Assembly: GCF_002127325.2 (NCBI RefSeq)
Contig: NC_035446.2
Location: 158,996,484 to 159,060,483 of the forward strand
DNA: 64,000 bases
Reading direction: 5' to 3'
Origin: Helianthus annuus
Lineage: Eukaryota > Streptophyta > Magnoliopsida > Asterales > Asteraceae
This document shows, piece by piece, positions 1-11,395 of the stretch. Numbering within the stretch: the first letter of the stretch is position 1; the number at the start of each line of letters is the position of its first letter. The notes under the pieces were generated by a model. It had not been told where the DNA came from. It searched no databases and worked only from the letters and a program-made list of their open reading frames with translations. The position numbers were made by a program, and so were the translations under genes.

Positions 1-1377
1 TTTCCCCCCTTCACTTTTATCCAACACCACATTGATCACCCGACTCACCTCCTCTTTCGTGATCCGACTATGCACCCCTCTCGTTAACACCTCACAAACA
101 CCCATTTCCTCCACCAACATCTTCGCATTATACCCTTGCTCTGCGGCCATCGGCCACCCAATGATCGGAACCCCTTGGCTCAAACTTTCCATCACTGAGT
201 TCCACCCACAATGACTCAAAAAAGCACCCGTTGCCCGATGACATAGTATCTCTAACTGAGGCGCCCAATTATGCACCACCAATCCTTGTTTCCCAATCCT
301 ATCCTTAAACCCATTAGGCAACCATTTGGCCCGAAAATCACCTTTTAGATCGAACCCAATTGGCGGCCTAATTACCCAAATAAAAGGCCTTTTAGTCTCT
401 TCCAACCCTTTCGCTAACTCCATCATTTGACTTTCACCTATCGTGTTCTGAGACCCAAACGAAATATAAAGCACCGACCCGGTAGCACGCGAGTCCAACC
501 ATTCAATACAATGTTCCGGTTGGATACCGGGTTGTTTTCCGGATCTTGGACCTATAACACCCGTATCCGAACCCAAATTCTTTTTTAACATTTTAAACGG
601 AATAAGTGGCCCAATACACCAAACAGGGAGTTTTATGTAATTTCTCAAAACATCCAATCCCAATGGTTCCATCTCTTCAACCGTGTTACATAACCAACCG
701 TTAGATTTAAGCGACAACGATATCTGCACTTGAAAGAATCTAGACCACTCATCTTTCCCATCAGCAGCTCGTAGAAACTGATGCAGTTGCGTAATCGAAA
801 ACCGAGAAGATTCCGGAAAACCCGGGACCGAAAACTCGTCATGGGTCCCACCACTTAAACTCCTATGAGGAAGATTTAACCAAATGGAACAAAAAGCGGC
901 CGTACCGTAAGCACCGCCCGTAGAGAACGTATAATTAAAAATGTTAAATGATTTCGCCACATCATTAGCCCACGCCATGAATATATCCGAAACTATACAT
1001 ACTTTATTTCGTTTCTCCGAAACGACGACGTCGTGGATGAATTTTCGAAAAGGTTGTTCGAGGGCGGCGGATGCGTGGAAGAGTTTGATGATTTGGGTTA
1101 AGGGTAAGCCGTCGGTGTTTTCGGAGTTGGGTGGGAGGTGGTGGTCGGAGGAGTTGAAGGGGAGGGGTTTGAGGTGGAGTTGAGTGGGTGGGGAAGGGTG
1201 GTTTGTGGTGGCGGAACGGAGGTAGTGGATGTTGAGAGGGGTGTTGACGATGGTGATGGTGAAGGTGGGGTTGTGGTTGAGGATGTGGTGGGCTAGTTCT
1301 AGGAAGGGGATGAGGTGGCCTTGAGCCATGAATGGGAGCATGATTATGTGTTTGGTTTGTGGAGGTTCAGGTTCCAT
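1..1377 (-). CDS. UDP-glycosyltransferase, family 1 (UGT92-like), C-terminus beyond window
   Basis: Transfers a sugar from a UDP-sugar to a small acceptor in the cytosol; the acceptor cannot be told from sequence. The reverse strand reads open from an ATG at 1377 to the window edge, 459 codons without a stop or intron. The start is followed within 20 codons by the acceptor-site GHLIP motif (His21 is the expected catalytic base), and SDIF (Asp131) fits the partner acid. The 44-residue PSPG donor box runs from Trp371 to Gln414, with WAPQ, HCGWNS (389-394) and a final AAEQ; the terminal Gln usually goes with UDP-glucose. A family-typical length of 470-490 residues implies that only about 20-30 residues are missing off the left edge. 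UGT92A is my closest guess. The reading frame is clean, so the gene is probably functional. Confidence 0.93.
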   Translation of the reverse strand, partial: MEPEPPQTKHIIMLPFMAQGHLIPFLELAHHILNHNPTFTITIVNTPLNIHYLRSATTNHPSPPTQLHLKPLPFNSSDHHLPPNSENTDGLPLTQIIKLFHASAALEQPFRKFIHDVVVSEKRNKVCIVSDIFMAWANDVAKSFNIFNYTFSTGGAYGTAAFCSIWLNLPHRSLSGGTHDEFSVPGFPESSRFSITQLHQFLRAADGKDEWSRFFQVQISLSLKSNGWLCNTVEEMEPLGLDVLRNYIKLPVWCIGPLIPFKMLKKNLGSDTGVIGPRSGKQPGIQPEHCIEWLDSRATGSVLYISFGSQNTIGESQMMELAKGLEETKRPFIWVIRPPIGFDLKGDFRAKWLPNGFKDRIGKQGLVVHNWAPQLEILCHRATGAFLSHCGWNSVMESLSQGVPIIGWPMAAEQGYNAKMLVEEMGVCEVLTRGVHSRITKEEVSRVINVVLDKSEGGK

Positions 1378-1446
1378 GGTGGATTGGGGGTTTTGGGTGA
1401 TTGAGTGTATGGTTTATGGGGTTTAAAAGGTGCACAGAGTTGCAGG

Positions 1447-1454
1447 TTTTATAA
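1447..1454 (-). promoter_or_regulatory. TATA box of the UGT gene
   Basis: On the minus strand this reads TTATAAAA, 70-77 bases upstream of the UGT ATG, leaving room for a short leader. A second TATA-like stretch (CTATATATGG) lies near 1474-1483. Position and orientation are the only evidence. Confidence 0.5.
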
Positions 1455-1489
1455 CGGTGGAGAAATATGGACCATATATAGTCAAAATT

Positions 1490-2440
1490 ATTGAAGGATC
1501 GGTTTGGTCGGGTCGGATCGGATCGTTGCCCACCATATAAATAGCAATAAATAGTACTTCAATTATTCAACAGATAAATAAAGTTCAATACTTTCAATAC
1601 TTTTTGGTAGACTTGAAAATAGGTAACATCTATAAGACACGATTAGATCTTTTATTGAAAAAGTATATTATGTGATTTTTTGCCTTTTAAAAAATATATA
1701 AAATTAGAAGGTTAGAATTCAATATTTTCCTTCTTAGTATATAAAACATACAACTGTGTTAAAGACATTGAATATAAAGTGGTTAAACGCGTCTTATTCA
1801 TGTTTAGAACATTTATTGTTCACATCGTTAGATACCTGTTAAACTTGCTAAGCACGATTTGTCAGCCCTACTTTTTGATGCATTGGAAACTTCATGACCT
1901 TCGAAAGTGGAGGTTATGAGTTTGAGTCTTCCCTAGATCAAAAGTGTTTTAGGTTGAGCAAGAGGTTTTTCCCACAATGGGGTTTCGGGCGGTAGGTTTC
2001 CTCTACAATTATGGTGTGTCGGTCATTAGCGTCGTCTGTGTTAATATATGTGAATGGCCTTTTGCGATTGGTTTTACTCAAATGGTCAATGCTTTGTTGG
2101 TTGTTTAAAAAAATACTGGCATTGTATGTTTTGGTTTTAAGTTTCAGTCTTTTTTTTAGGTAATTTATTAGTCAGTCAAGACAAGGGGGATTGGGTTCAT
2201 TTTTCCAACATCTTTGATAAAAACAAGGTGACTTTATACTATTAGGTCATGAGTTGTGGTATACCGCTGCTGGTTACATCATCACTTTTAGCACACCCTA
2301 CCCATCCCCTGCTCGGCAAAGGGGGGGGGGGCGTTATCGATCCCCCGCCAGCCCAGTAACGAGCGCTATTAAGTATGCATGTGGGACTCATTTCTTTTTC
2401 ACCAATCACATTTCCCTCTTTTTTGATTTCCTTTTTCTAG
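1490..2440. other. AT-rich intergenic DNA, no gene seen
   Basis: Upstream flank of the UGT gene. I see no coding region. Around 1890-2110 there is a weak resemblance to a degenerate tRNA-derived SINE (a poor B-box-like GAGTTTGAGTC), and near 2320 a G homopolymer. Nothing firm. Confidence 0.4.
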
Positions 2441-4038
2441 AGTAAACTGCCATTTTGGTCCCTGTAGTTTGGGCAATTTTGCCATTTTAGTCCTAATCTC
2501 AAACTTTTTAAATCTGGGTCCCTGTGGTTTCGTTTTTGTTGCCATTTTGGTCCAAAACTCAAAAACCCTCTTTTTTTACTGTTGCAACATGCCTATTTTG
2601 TCTTTTTATTCAAGGGTATTTTGGTCATTTAATTTTAATATAACATATTAACTAAATTAAATTAAACAAAAGATGCAGTACATCATCTTCTTCACTCACC
2701 CACCTTGGCACACCATCATCTACTTCAACCCCTACTGCACGACCACCATCCCCACCACGACCACCATCCGCACCGCAGCATCTACACACAACGACCTCGT
2801 TCACACATTCTTTTCAACATTTTCACCCTTGTCTTCTTGATTCGGTGCAACAATTACCTCATCAAGCATCTACACACACCCATTACAGACACCATTGTTG
2901 GATTCTTCATTAAAGATACAAACTTTATGATTAAAAACAAATACCCAGATGATGAATTACTAAAAAAACAGAGGATTGTCGTTACCGTTGTGATTCTTGA
3001 CGGCAAAAACTCACCCTCACCTGTCTCTCCTTCGGCTCCGGCGACCTGAGCTCCTCCGGCTCCAGCGACCTGGCCTCTCTCTCTTCTCTCTCACTGTATC
3101 TACAGCCTTGTTAGAACAATTCAGATCCGTATTTAGATCCAAAACAAACATCACGCGCCGCTGTATAACCACCTACTCCCCCTCATCAGGAACCGTATTC
3201 AGATCCAAAACAACCAAACCCTAATCCCTAATTCATATTCTCCCCCTACAACTTTCACCAAATTCACCACCACTGTAAACCACCGCTCAAATCCACAACA
3301 ACCCCACCTCTAATCACCACCCACATTCCCAAATTTTCAAATCCAACATTTCCACCATGGCACTTTGTGGGTTTTCATTTCCAATGAACCACCGGTAAAG
3401 ATCAGTTCCCAAATTTTCTTGTTCGCACAAACCATTTAATCAGGTTTGATGGGTTTTAGTTTCTTGATTTTTCAACTTTTTTTAGGAAAAAACAAATGTA
3501 AAAATTTAACCCCCACTTATCACCGCCTGGAGTTAACTATATGCCTCCATGATTAGACCTCTTTCCAGTTCATTTATTTGGGAAAAAAACTTAAAAACAT
3601 AAAAAGATCAGAAACTGTGAACATAAACATAAAAATGGAGATGATGGTGATAATAGTGGTGGAGTTGCAGGTGTGTGTGATAGAGAGAGAGATGAAAGAG
3701 AGAAGAAAGAGACAGATGCGTGTAGAGAGAGGGAGAGAGAGAGTGTGCAAATGGAGAGAAAGTGGTGATGGTTGATCTGATGTATATGTGTGTATATATA
3801 TATATATATAAATTAATTTTTGAATTAAGAAAATGTTAAATAAAAAGCAAAATGACCAAAATGCCCCTGCACTAAAGGACAAAATAGGAGGTTGCAACAG
3901 TCAAAAAATAGGGTTTTTAAATTTTGGACTAAAATGGCAACAAAATGCAAACCACAGGGACCCAGATTTAAAAAGTTTGAGATTTAGAGTAAAATGGCAA
4001 AACTGGCAAAACCACAGGGACCAAAATGGCAGTTTACT
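2441..4038. mobile_element. Non-autonomous Mutator-like element with long terminal inverted repeats
   Basis: The left end begins AGTAAACTGCCATTTTGGTC and the right end is its reverse complement. The similarity continues inward for roughly 130-190 bases on each side, including the phrases GGGACCCAGATTT and ACAGGGACC. No transposase is encoded. The centre holds a C-rich stretch (2690-3350), a GA-rich run (about 3675-3765) and a TA run near 3797. The 9-bp flanks (TTTTTCTAG / CTTTTCTTT) match only partly, so the target duplication is uncertain. Long TIRs of this kind are known in plant MULEs. Confidence 0.7.
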
Positions 4039-4182
4039 CTTTTCTTTTTTATATTGTTTAAAATGGGTTTTAAACCATTGCAAGGATTTTAAAGAAAGGG
4101 GTTTTAAAGCCCCCCTTATGAGGTGACGCCTAGGTGAAGCTAAAATGACGTGATAAAGCCTTTAGTACCACAACCACCGGCC

Positions 4183-4489
4183 TTAGGCTATAGGGTATGG
4201 TCATGACCCTCATGACAATCATGACCCTCCACATAGGCACCACATCATCCATCTTTAATACATTATTCAAAACCACTACCCTAAGGGTGTGGTCATGACC
4301 CAAACCACTATCCCATTTATTTTTTTAATTTGTTTATGTCTTAAAATTATCAAATGGGAGGGTCGTGGTAATCGTGGTTTAATCCATGGGAACCACCATC
4401 AATCAAGGAGGGGGATGGTATACCATTTAATTAATGATCCTATGTGGAAATAATGTTCCAATCCATGACCCTCACACCCCATAGCCTTA
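4183..4489. mobile_element. Tourist-type (PIF/Harbinger) MITE with TTA target duplication
   Basis: The element proper is 4186-4486 (301 bp). It is bounded by GGCTATAGGG on the left and CCCCATAGCC on the right, with TTA directly outside both ends (4183-4185 and 4487-4489). There is no coding capacity. A 3-bp TTA duplication plus GG-starting TIRs is the signature of Tourist MITEs. Confidence 0.75.
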
Positions 4490-4764
4490 CAATGATATCT
4501 AATTTGTTTGTATGTACCGTTTTACAAATTACAAGGTTGACAACATTTGAATGGTGACTACTTTCAACATGTTTTATCTGTTTGTCCAGTTACATTTTAG
4601 AAAAGTTATACATTCTTAACCCAACTTTACATGTTATGAAATTGAGTCTTGCATTCGTGAACAATTATATTGGCCTATAATATTTAGGATTTTATCTCTA
4701 TATATTGTAACCTTATTGTTCAGTAGTCTTAGGCCATCAATCATCATTTTATTAATAATTTAAA
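4490..4764. other. Unannotated AT-rich spacer
   Basis: No open frame, repeat or RNA gene recognised between the Tourist MITE and the foldback element. Confidence 0.4.
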
Positions 4765-7700
4765 GGGAAAATCACGAGATTAGCCAAAGAATGGTCAACT
4801 TTTCAAAAATAGCCATTGGAAGCGTCTCAACGAGCCGTTTCAAGCAGCTGAAACGACTTAAAAAATCCTTTCAAGTCAACCAACCGATGATTGCCACGTG
4901 TCGGGTTGAGATATTTTTATTGTTTTCTTAGCCAAGCCTTTTCAGTGTAGCGGCTTGAGAACTTTCAACACGGATTGGCTTGGCTTGAGAACTTTCAACA
5001 CGGATTGGCTTGGCTTGAGAACTTTCAACACGGCTTGAGATCTTTCAGTGTAGCGGCTTGGCATGTCACACCCCAACCAATGGCGGAAACATCGGGATGA
5101 GACGAACAAATTGCTCAAAAGCATAATAACACTAATTGTGACAATATAGATTAAATCAAATTTCATAAATTCTAAAATTTCATACAAGATTCAAACATAA
5201 ATACAATCAATTCAAGTTTCAACATTGTTTATTTAACTAGGTGTGTTTCTAAATCCACCCTAGCTTGATTCTTGATTCCCTGCGACTATCAACCTGCAAC
5301 ATGTATTAAAATAATGTCAACAAAAAATGTTGGCGAGCATACAAGTTTGAATACATACCATAATAGTTTAAACGTTTAAAGACTCATATCCAACACGAAA
5401 ACATATAACAAGTTTCACCATGCTAGCTAACGCAATCCAAGTGATAGCCCAAGTTTCCAATGCGTTAAGTGCCTTTCCCAAAGTTTAACGGGAGGTTATA
5501 TGTCTCATCCTAACAATACCCCAAAGACTAACGGGGAGGTGCATTACCCCTATAGCGCTACCATTGTTAAGGCGGAACTACACACAGGGATTAAACGTTC
5601 ACATAGCATAAAAGTCTCAAGTATCACAAGTTTCATGTTTCATGCTTAAATGGATAGAGTATGTTTCAAATAAGTTTCAAGTGTCAAGTGTTTTTGATAT
5701 AGAATACATGTTGCATCCCAAAAGTGTTTAAAACAAAAAAGGGATCGAGTATACTCACGTTGGTTGCATATGAAGATTTCTTGAATAACGCACGAGGAAA
5801 AATAGAGAAATCCACACGAGAAGAACTACCCTAACAATAATAAAATGCGAAATACTAAATATAACGTACACAACAAAACTAATTAAAGTTATTATTTATT
5901 TAAGTTTATTTATTCGCATGATGCGTCTTGTGTCACCAGGGTATCCTAGACCCCGATGGATCCAGGTGAGATCAAAGATACTACACCTCTTGTAAAGTTA
6001 GGAGTTAACCCGACTATCTACCATTGCGAATAGGAATAAATGCTAAACGTTAAAGTATTTAACATGCTTGGTTTGTTTAATAAATCATAAATTTGTGAGA
6101 TTTTGTATAATTAAATTCTTTTATTTTATTCTTACACATATATAATTTATTGTTAAGTTTAGTTTAAAAAAAAAAGATTTGTTTTGTAAATATTCTGATT
6201 AAAAATATATTTATCAATAATAAACCCTAACAAAATAAATATATGCATTTGCTTGATAACTTCAACGTATAGAAAAAAAAATATTAATTATCTATCAAAG
6301 AAAATCCTTTCAATAAGACTATGAAACACAATTTGCTAAAACTCAATTCTAATGTTGGATCTTGTAAGTCCATGTTATATATAAAAAAAACATGCAACTT
6401 GTCTTCCTTCAACCAAATAACTCAGCCGACATAACCGTCACCCACCATGATGATGTTTATTTGAAATGGGTTCCATGTTATAGTTATTCAAACAGTTCAT
6501 CTGGTTTTATTAAAAAAAAACGACAAACTAATTACTCGATTTACTAGGATCTAGTTGTTTTGTTTGGATTTGTTTTAACATCGAAACATAAGACTTCAAC
6601 AGGGAATTAAATGAGAAAATCGAACAAGGAAAAAGGTATACCGAAACGAGTCGAGACCTAGAACAGAACCGGCGTGAACCCGAGTTGAGCCAAGCCCCGA
6701 ACCATGACCGGAAGCCAAATCTGACCGTTCGTTTTGAAGTCATAAACTGAACCACGTGTGTACCGAACCAAACCTCAAGCCAACCATAACCCGAACCCGA
6801 GTCTGGAACTGAACCGAGCCACGTCTGACCGGGTTCCGACTGAACCGCGCCCTGAACGTCATTGCCGCCGCCGTAGAAGGAAACGCAGCAGACAACAGCG
6901 CCATTGTCGTCGTCGCTTTCTTTCTCTCTGCTTCGCGACGCCGTGCGTCGCCACCCTAGGGTGGTGGCCGACCGGAGCTCCTCCGACGACTGGACATGTG
7001 GAGGTGAAGAAGGGATTCCTTGTTTCTTTTTTTTTTTTTTTTGAGTGTTTTCAGCAGGAATCGAGAGGGAGAGGGGGAAAAATGGGAGGTGTGGCTGCCA
7101 AAAATGAAAGAGGATTAGGGCTTCAATTCTTTTAAGTAGTTAGGTTAAGTGTGAGTTAAATGGGCTTGGGATTTAATGCTAAGTTGTTGCTTGTTAAAAT
7201 AAAAAAATAAAAAAAAAAAGGAGTTAAGGGGTGCTTTAGTCCGATCACATATCTGCCATCTTTAGTCTTTTTATAAATATTTATTTTTTTGTTTTAATCA
7301 ACATGATATTAATATGCAATGTTGTCCTAATTTAACCCACTTTACCAATTATCATATTATGTTGAAATGAGCATAAAAGAAAACAAAGCAAACAACCACA
7401 AGGGACTTGCAGCTGCAAGCCCTTATTGTTTTTATTTATTTATTTATTTATTTTTGACATAAAAGATAAGTATTAGTAAAGTATGTCATGCACTTATTAT
7501 GATATTATAAGCAAATGAGAGGTTGGATAAGAAAACAACTTAAACAGCCATTAATATTACTATAAAACTGTAGTGTAATGATTTTTGTATAAATATTCAT
7601 CACAGATAATTGCATTGATAATTTTAAACACTTATCTTATCATTTGAAATATTATAAAAAAAATAAAAATAAAAAAAACTTAAACGACCTAAATTTAAAA

Positions 7701-8501
7701 GACACATACGTCCAACCAAATCTTGATAAAATTGGGTCATTATCAAATTAATCTTTTTATACAATAAAGAATTAGATAATATGACTTTTATCAAATTGAG
7801 TGACACAAACATAGTAACCCACTGTATAGGGTTGAATTAAACAGATTAAATTGGTATAAATCGTGATATGGGTCGGTTTTAAATAATATCTAGGGTCACG
7901 TATTAATTGTAAGTTACGCATGCGTTTACAAGGTACGAGTATGTATCAAATGTATACCAGGATTAAATATTTAAGCAAGTAATAAACAAAGCGTAATTCG
8001 TATGAAATAAAAAAAATTGTTACGAACAAAGCCTCGGATTACAATGATACGAAATGAAAGAAAAAAAAACGATTACAAGAGCTTACAAGTTTCTGAAAAT
8101 AGAAATACATTATAGACTTTCTAAATGAGGAAAGTTACGAAAAGCGAGGCGTTACATGGCATGACTTAAGATCTTTCAAAAATCTCAATTAATGGAAAGT
8201 TCTCAAGCCGTGTTGAAAGTTCTCAAGCCAAGCCAAGCCGTGTTGAAAGTTCTCAATCCAAGCCAAGCCAAGCCCTGTTGAAAGTTCTCAAGCCGCTACA
8301 CTGAAAAGGCTTAAGCCATGTTGAAAAGGCTTGGCTAAGAAAACAATAAAAATATCTCAACCGGACACGTGGCAATCATTGGTTGGTTGACTTGAAAGGA
8401 ATTTTTAAGCCGTTTCAGCTTCTTGAAACGGCTCGTTGAGACGTTTCCAATGGCTATTTTTGAAAAGTTGACCATTTTTTGGCTATTCTCGTGATTTTCC
8501 C
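4765..8501. mobile_element. Foldback-type DNA element split by a solo LTR
   Basis: The ends are GGGAAAATCACGAGA (4765) and the inverted CGTGATTTTCCC (8501), and each arm is about 300 bp. Both arms carry several tandem copies of a unit containing CTTGAGAACTTTCAACACGG (left, 4955-5050) or its complement (right, 8195-8310). Without the 3,093-bp insertion at 5064-8156 the element would be about 640 bp, almost entirely inverted repeat. It has no coding region. Flanking bases (AATTTAAA / AAATTCAG) do not give a clean target duplication. Confidence 0.75.
5064..8156 (-). mobile_element. Solo LTR (about 3.1 kb) of a Ty3/gypsy element, minus orientation
   Basis: Read on the minus strand the unit begins TGTAACGCCTCGC and ends GGTTGGGGTGTGACA, the same 3' ending as the neighbouring Tekay-like LTR. 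The 5-bp duplication TGGCA lies at 5059-5063 and 8157-8161, which fixes both boundaries. No primer binding site, polypurine tract or gag-pol lies inside, so it is a solo LTR left by LTR-LTR recombination. It shares the internal block GTGAGTATACTCGATCCC (minus strand, near 5740-5760) with the intact element, which points to a related family. Confidence 0.85.
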
Positions 8502-9049
8502 AAATTCAGGTGTGTAACACCCCGTGTTTTCCAAAAGTCAAAGTCAAAGTCAAGTGTTGACTGTTATTGGAATTAAAGATTAATAAAGATTAATTTCATT
8601 TTAGTTCATTTTGATTTTCATATTATTTGGAGTAAGTGTTGTATAATCAAACTAATCGACCGATAATCGAACTGTGAATCAACGACCGACTGTGAATGAT
8701 AGGAAGTAACAACGCAATAAAGCTAGTCAATCAATAATCAAGCTAATCAAATCAAACATCAAACTCAAGTGTGGGGATTTTAGTACTTTTATACGTGTGT
8801 GTGTGCCTTATGTGTTACTTGTGCATGTTTACTTTTATGTTAAAGTGTGTGGTGAATCAATCAAAATCAATCAAGACTCAAAGGTGAATCAAACTCAATG
8901 GAAATCGAACCCGAAATGGTTGTAAGGATGCTTGTATGTTAGATATAGTAGTTGGAACTAAAAGTAATTTGATTAGGAATTCTATCATTCTCAAATCATC
9001 GTTCATCGAAGTCGAAATACCACAAATCGTCGCGAAACACTCAAACCAG

Positions 9050-9230
9050 GCAAGCCGATCGAACAGGGCAACCTGATCGAACAGGCTAGCCGATCGAACA
9101 GGGTAACCTGATCGAACAGGCTAGCCGATCGAACAGGGCAACCTGATCGAACAGGCTAGCCGATCGAACAGGTTGTTCGATCAGGGATGCTGTTCGATCA
9201 GGGATGCTGTTCGATCAGCTGACTCTTTCC
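9050..9230 (+). repeat. Minisatellite in the 5' LTR, GATCGAACAGG-based unit
   Basis: GATCGAACAGG recurs with alternating spacers (GGCAACCT, CTAGCC), giving a 36-bp period for about two and a half units, then shorter GATCAGGGATGCTGTTC units. The run ends just upstream of the LTR TATA box. An equivalent copy is at about 17698-17878 in the 3' LTR. Confidence 0.85.
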
Positions 9231-9243
9231 TCTTTTGGAAGCC

Positions 9244-9251
9244 TATAAATA
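9244..9251 (+). promoter_or_regulatory. LTR core promoter (TATA box)
   Basis: TATAAATA within GCCTATAAATAGGGC, 13 bp after the end of the minisatellite. It is the best TATA candidate for the retroelement's RNA; transcription would start about 30 bases downstream. The 3' LTR equivalent is 17892-17899. Confidence 0.65.
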
Positions 9252-11382
9252 GGGCTGTCTTTGTCAAGCTTTCCACTTTTGGAAAAGCTCTGACCGACCA
9301 GCCTCTTCTTCTCACTAAATCTCAGATTTCTCTCAAACCGGTAAGTATTTCACTCTAATCCTTGTACGTTTTTGTTCATTAATCGATTCTCCATCTTTCT
9401 ATCTTTCAAAATCTGAATTTCATCCATGAAATCACCAAGATCTAGGTGTTCTTGAGTGATGTCATCATGGTGTTCTTGGTGTTCATCAAGAACTTCATGT
9501 TCTTGACTTCATTCAACCATGAATAAGCTAGATCTAACCGATTTCCACATCAATAACTTAAAATCTTCCAAGGATCTTAACATTTCACGGTGGAAAAGGA
9601 TTGGAAGATGGGTTTTCATCTATCTTTCAACTCTTTTACACTCAAAAAGGGTGAAAACGGGACTTGAACCGATTTACAATCAATCTAAACAAACACATGG
9701 TTCAAGATTCGGGTTCTACCGAGAAATATACCGATTCCGGGTTAAACGTTAAACTTGGGTTCCAAACCGTCTCTGACCGGGTTTGGGTGATTCCTGCTCG
9801 AGTCGGTAGACTAAGTAGGGATTTCAGTTTTGTGGTTCAACTCGTAGTCAAAATATCTCTAAAAACATCAACAACTAACGGGAATAACCAAGTGTTAGGT
9901 GAACGGCTAACCATGTCAGAAGCTGGCCGAACGGCTAGGCTGTTCGATCGAACAGCCCAACCGAACGACTATGCCAGCCGATCGGCTAGGCTAACCGATC
10001 GACTAGCACTTAGTTCCACAAACTCACAAAGTGTAGTATTGACGAGGTACTGTTCGATCGACTACGCTACTCGATTGTAATCATCACTGCTCGAATCATG
10101 AGATACTATACTTTCAAAACACTTAGACTTTTCGAAACATTGGAATGTCACCCGATCGAACATGCCAGCCGATCGAGTGACATATTTGAAAACATTGCAA
10201 TGCTAACCGATCGGTTGGACTAACCGATCGAACAGCTGTTCGATCGGCCAACTTGAAAGGTAGTACAAACCATCATACACAAACACATCCTTCACATCAA
10301 AGGAAGAAACAATCCACTTGAAGGAACCAGCCGATCGAGCCAGCCAGCCGATCGAATGGATGTTCGAACGGACTTTCCAACCAATCGAACAGCCCACTCG
10401 ATCGAACTGCTGTCCGATCGAATGGCCTACTCGATCCAAGTACATTGTTTACTTTTTCCGCGTTACTCATCGTTGTGTTATCGAACTATTCAGGCTAACC
10501 TATTCTCAGTGCTCCCTTCAATCCACATCAATCACTGTGAGTATACTCGATCCCTTTTTGCTTTCAGCACTTTTGGGTGTTACATACGTAATCTATCAAA
10601 ATCACAAACAACACAAACTATTTGAACGCTAACCTACTTGCATGTATTACTTGTCTAAATGATTGCTGTTTATTATGTTTACACGTGGAGTGCTATCTAC
10701 CTGCTTTAGCAACATAGTACTATAGTTTGGACTCAGCACCCGTTCCCACGGGGGTTGCTAAGGACAATTACTTGCATGGATTACGGTGGTAATCATGTAT
10801 TGCGAACTGTCTCGGACAGTCAACTCGAAGTCATTGGTATCGATGGTCCCATGTTGATAATTTACATGCATCGTTTGCCCTTGTGTACGTGCTTGGTTAT
10901 GCGTAAACTATTCGAACTCTATATGCTATATCAAACTTGTGTACTCACCTTTACATTATATGTATTGACTTTTATTTTAACGTATGTGACAGGTGTTTAA
11001 GCTACTAGCGTGCTAGGGAAGCGAGGCAATAATAAGCTTCTAGGAGCCTGTGACCTTAGGACAGTGTCCACGTACCTGTTCCAGGGCCATAATTATCTGT
11101 AGATCTTGTACTGGCACCTGTAGTCAGTAAGATTTACGGATAACCGTCTAGAGGTCTTAAAACAATATTTATTTCGGTCTGTAATAATTAAGAATATGAG
11201 TTGTCGGAACAGTTCCCATATTGTTTGGTTGATTTCTATGATAACTTGTTATTATTTGGGACACGGTATGGGACGTGTTATATAACTGAATTGTATGATA
11301 GTTGTTGTGGAAACTTCTGAACAATCTGTTTCGCTCAGTGCCGCGCCCCGATGATTCCGCCATCGGTTGGGGTGTGACAGAT

Positions 11383-11395
11383 TGGTATCAGAGCC
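11383..11395 (+). other. Primer binding site (initiator tRNA-Met)
   Basis: TGGTATCAGAGCC, three bases after the 5' LTR. It is complementary to the 3' end of plant initiator tRNA-Met, the usual primer for minus-strand DNA synthesis. Confidence 0.9.

Larger units (their letters stand above)
8513..11379 (+). repeat. 5' LTR of the Tekay-like element
   Basis: Begins TGTAACACCCCGTG and ends GGGGTGTGACA, 2,867 bp. It contains a minisatellite at 9050-9230, a TATA box at 9244-9251 and many copies of a CGATCGA-type motif between 9940 and 10440. Short open frames inside it occur in both LTRs, have no recognisable product and are not counted as genes. Confidence 0.95.

Noticed and set aside
645..854. 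69-codon minus-strand open frame
   Set aside because: Out of frame with the UGT coding sequence that covers it.
1890..2110. Possible SINE
   Set aside because: The B-box-like word is poor, there is no A box and no tail; too weak to call.
3574..3897. 107-codon minus-strand frame
   Set aside because: Built from GA/TC and TA low-complexity sequence inside a Mutator-like element.
6758..7135. 125-codon frame in the solo LTR
   Set aside because: Arg-rich and low complexity, no motif; lies inside an LTR.
9664..10080. 138-codon frame in the 5' LTR
   Set aside because: Broken by a single substitution in the 3' LTR and has no recognisable product.
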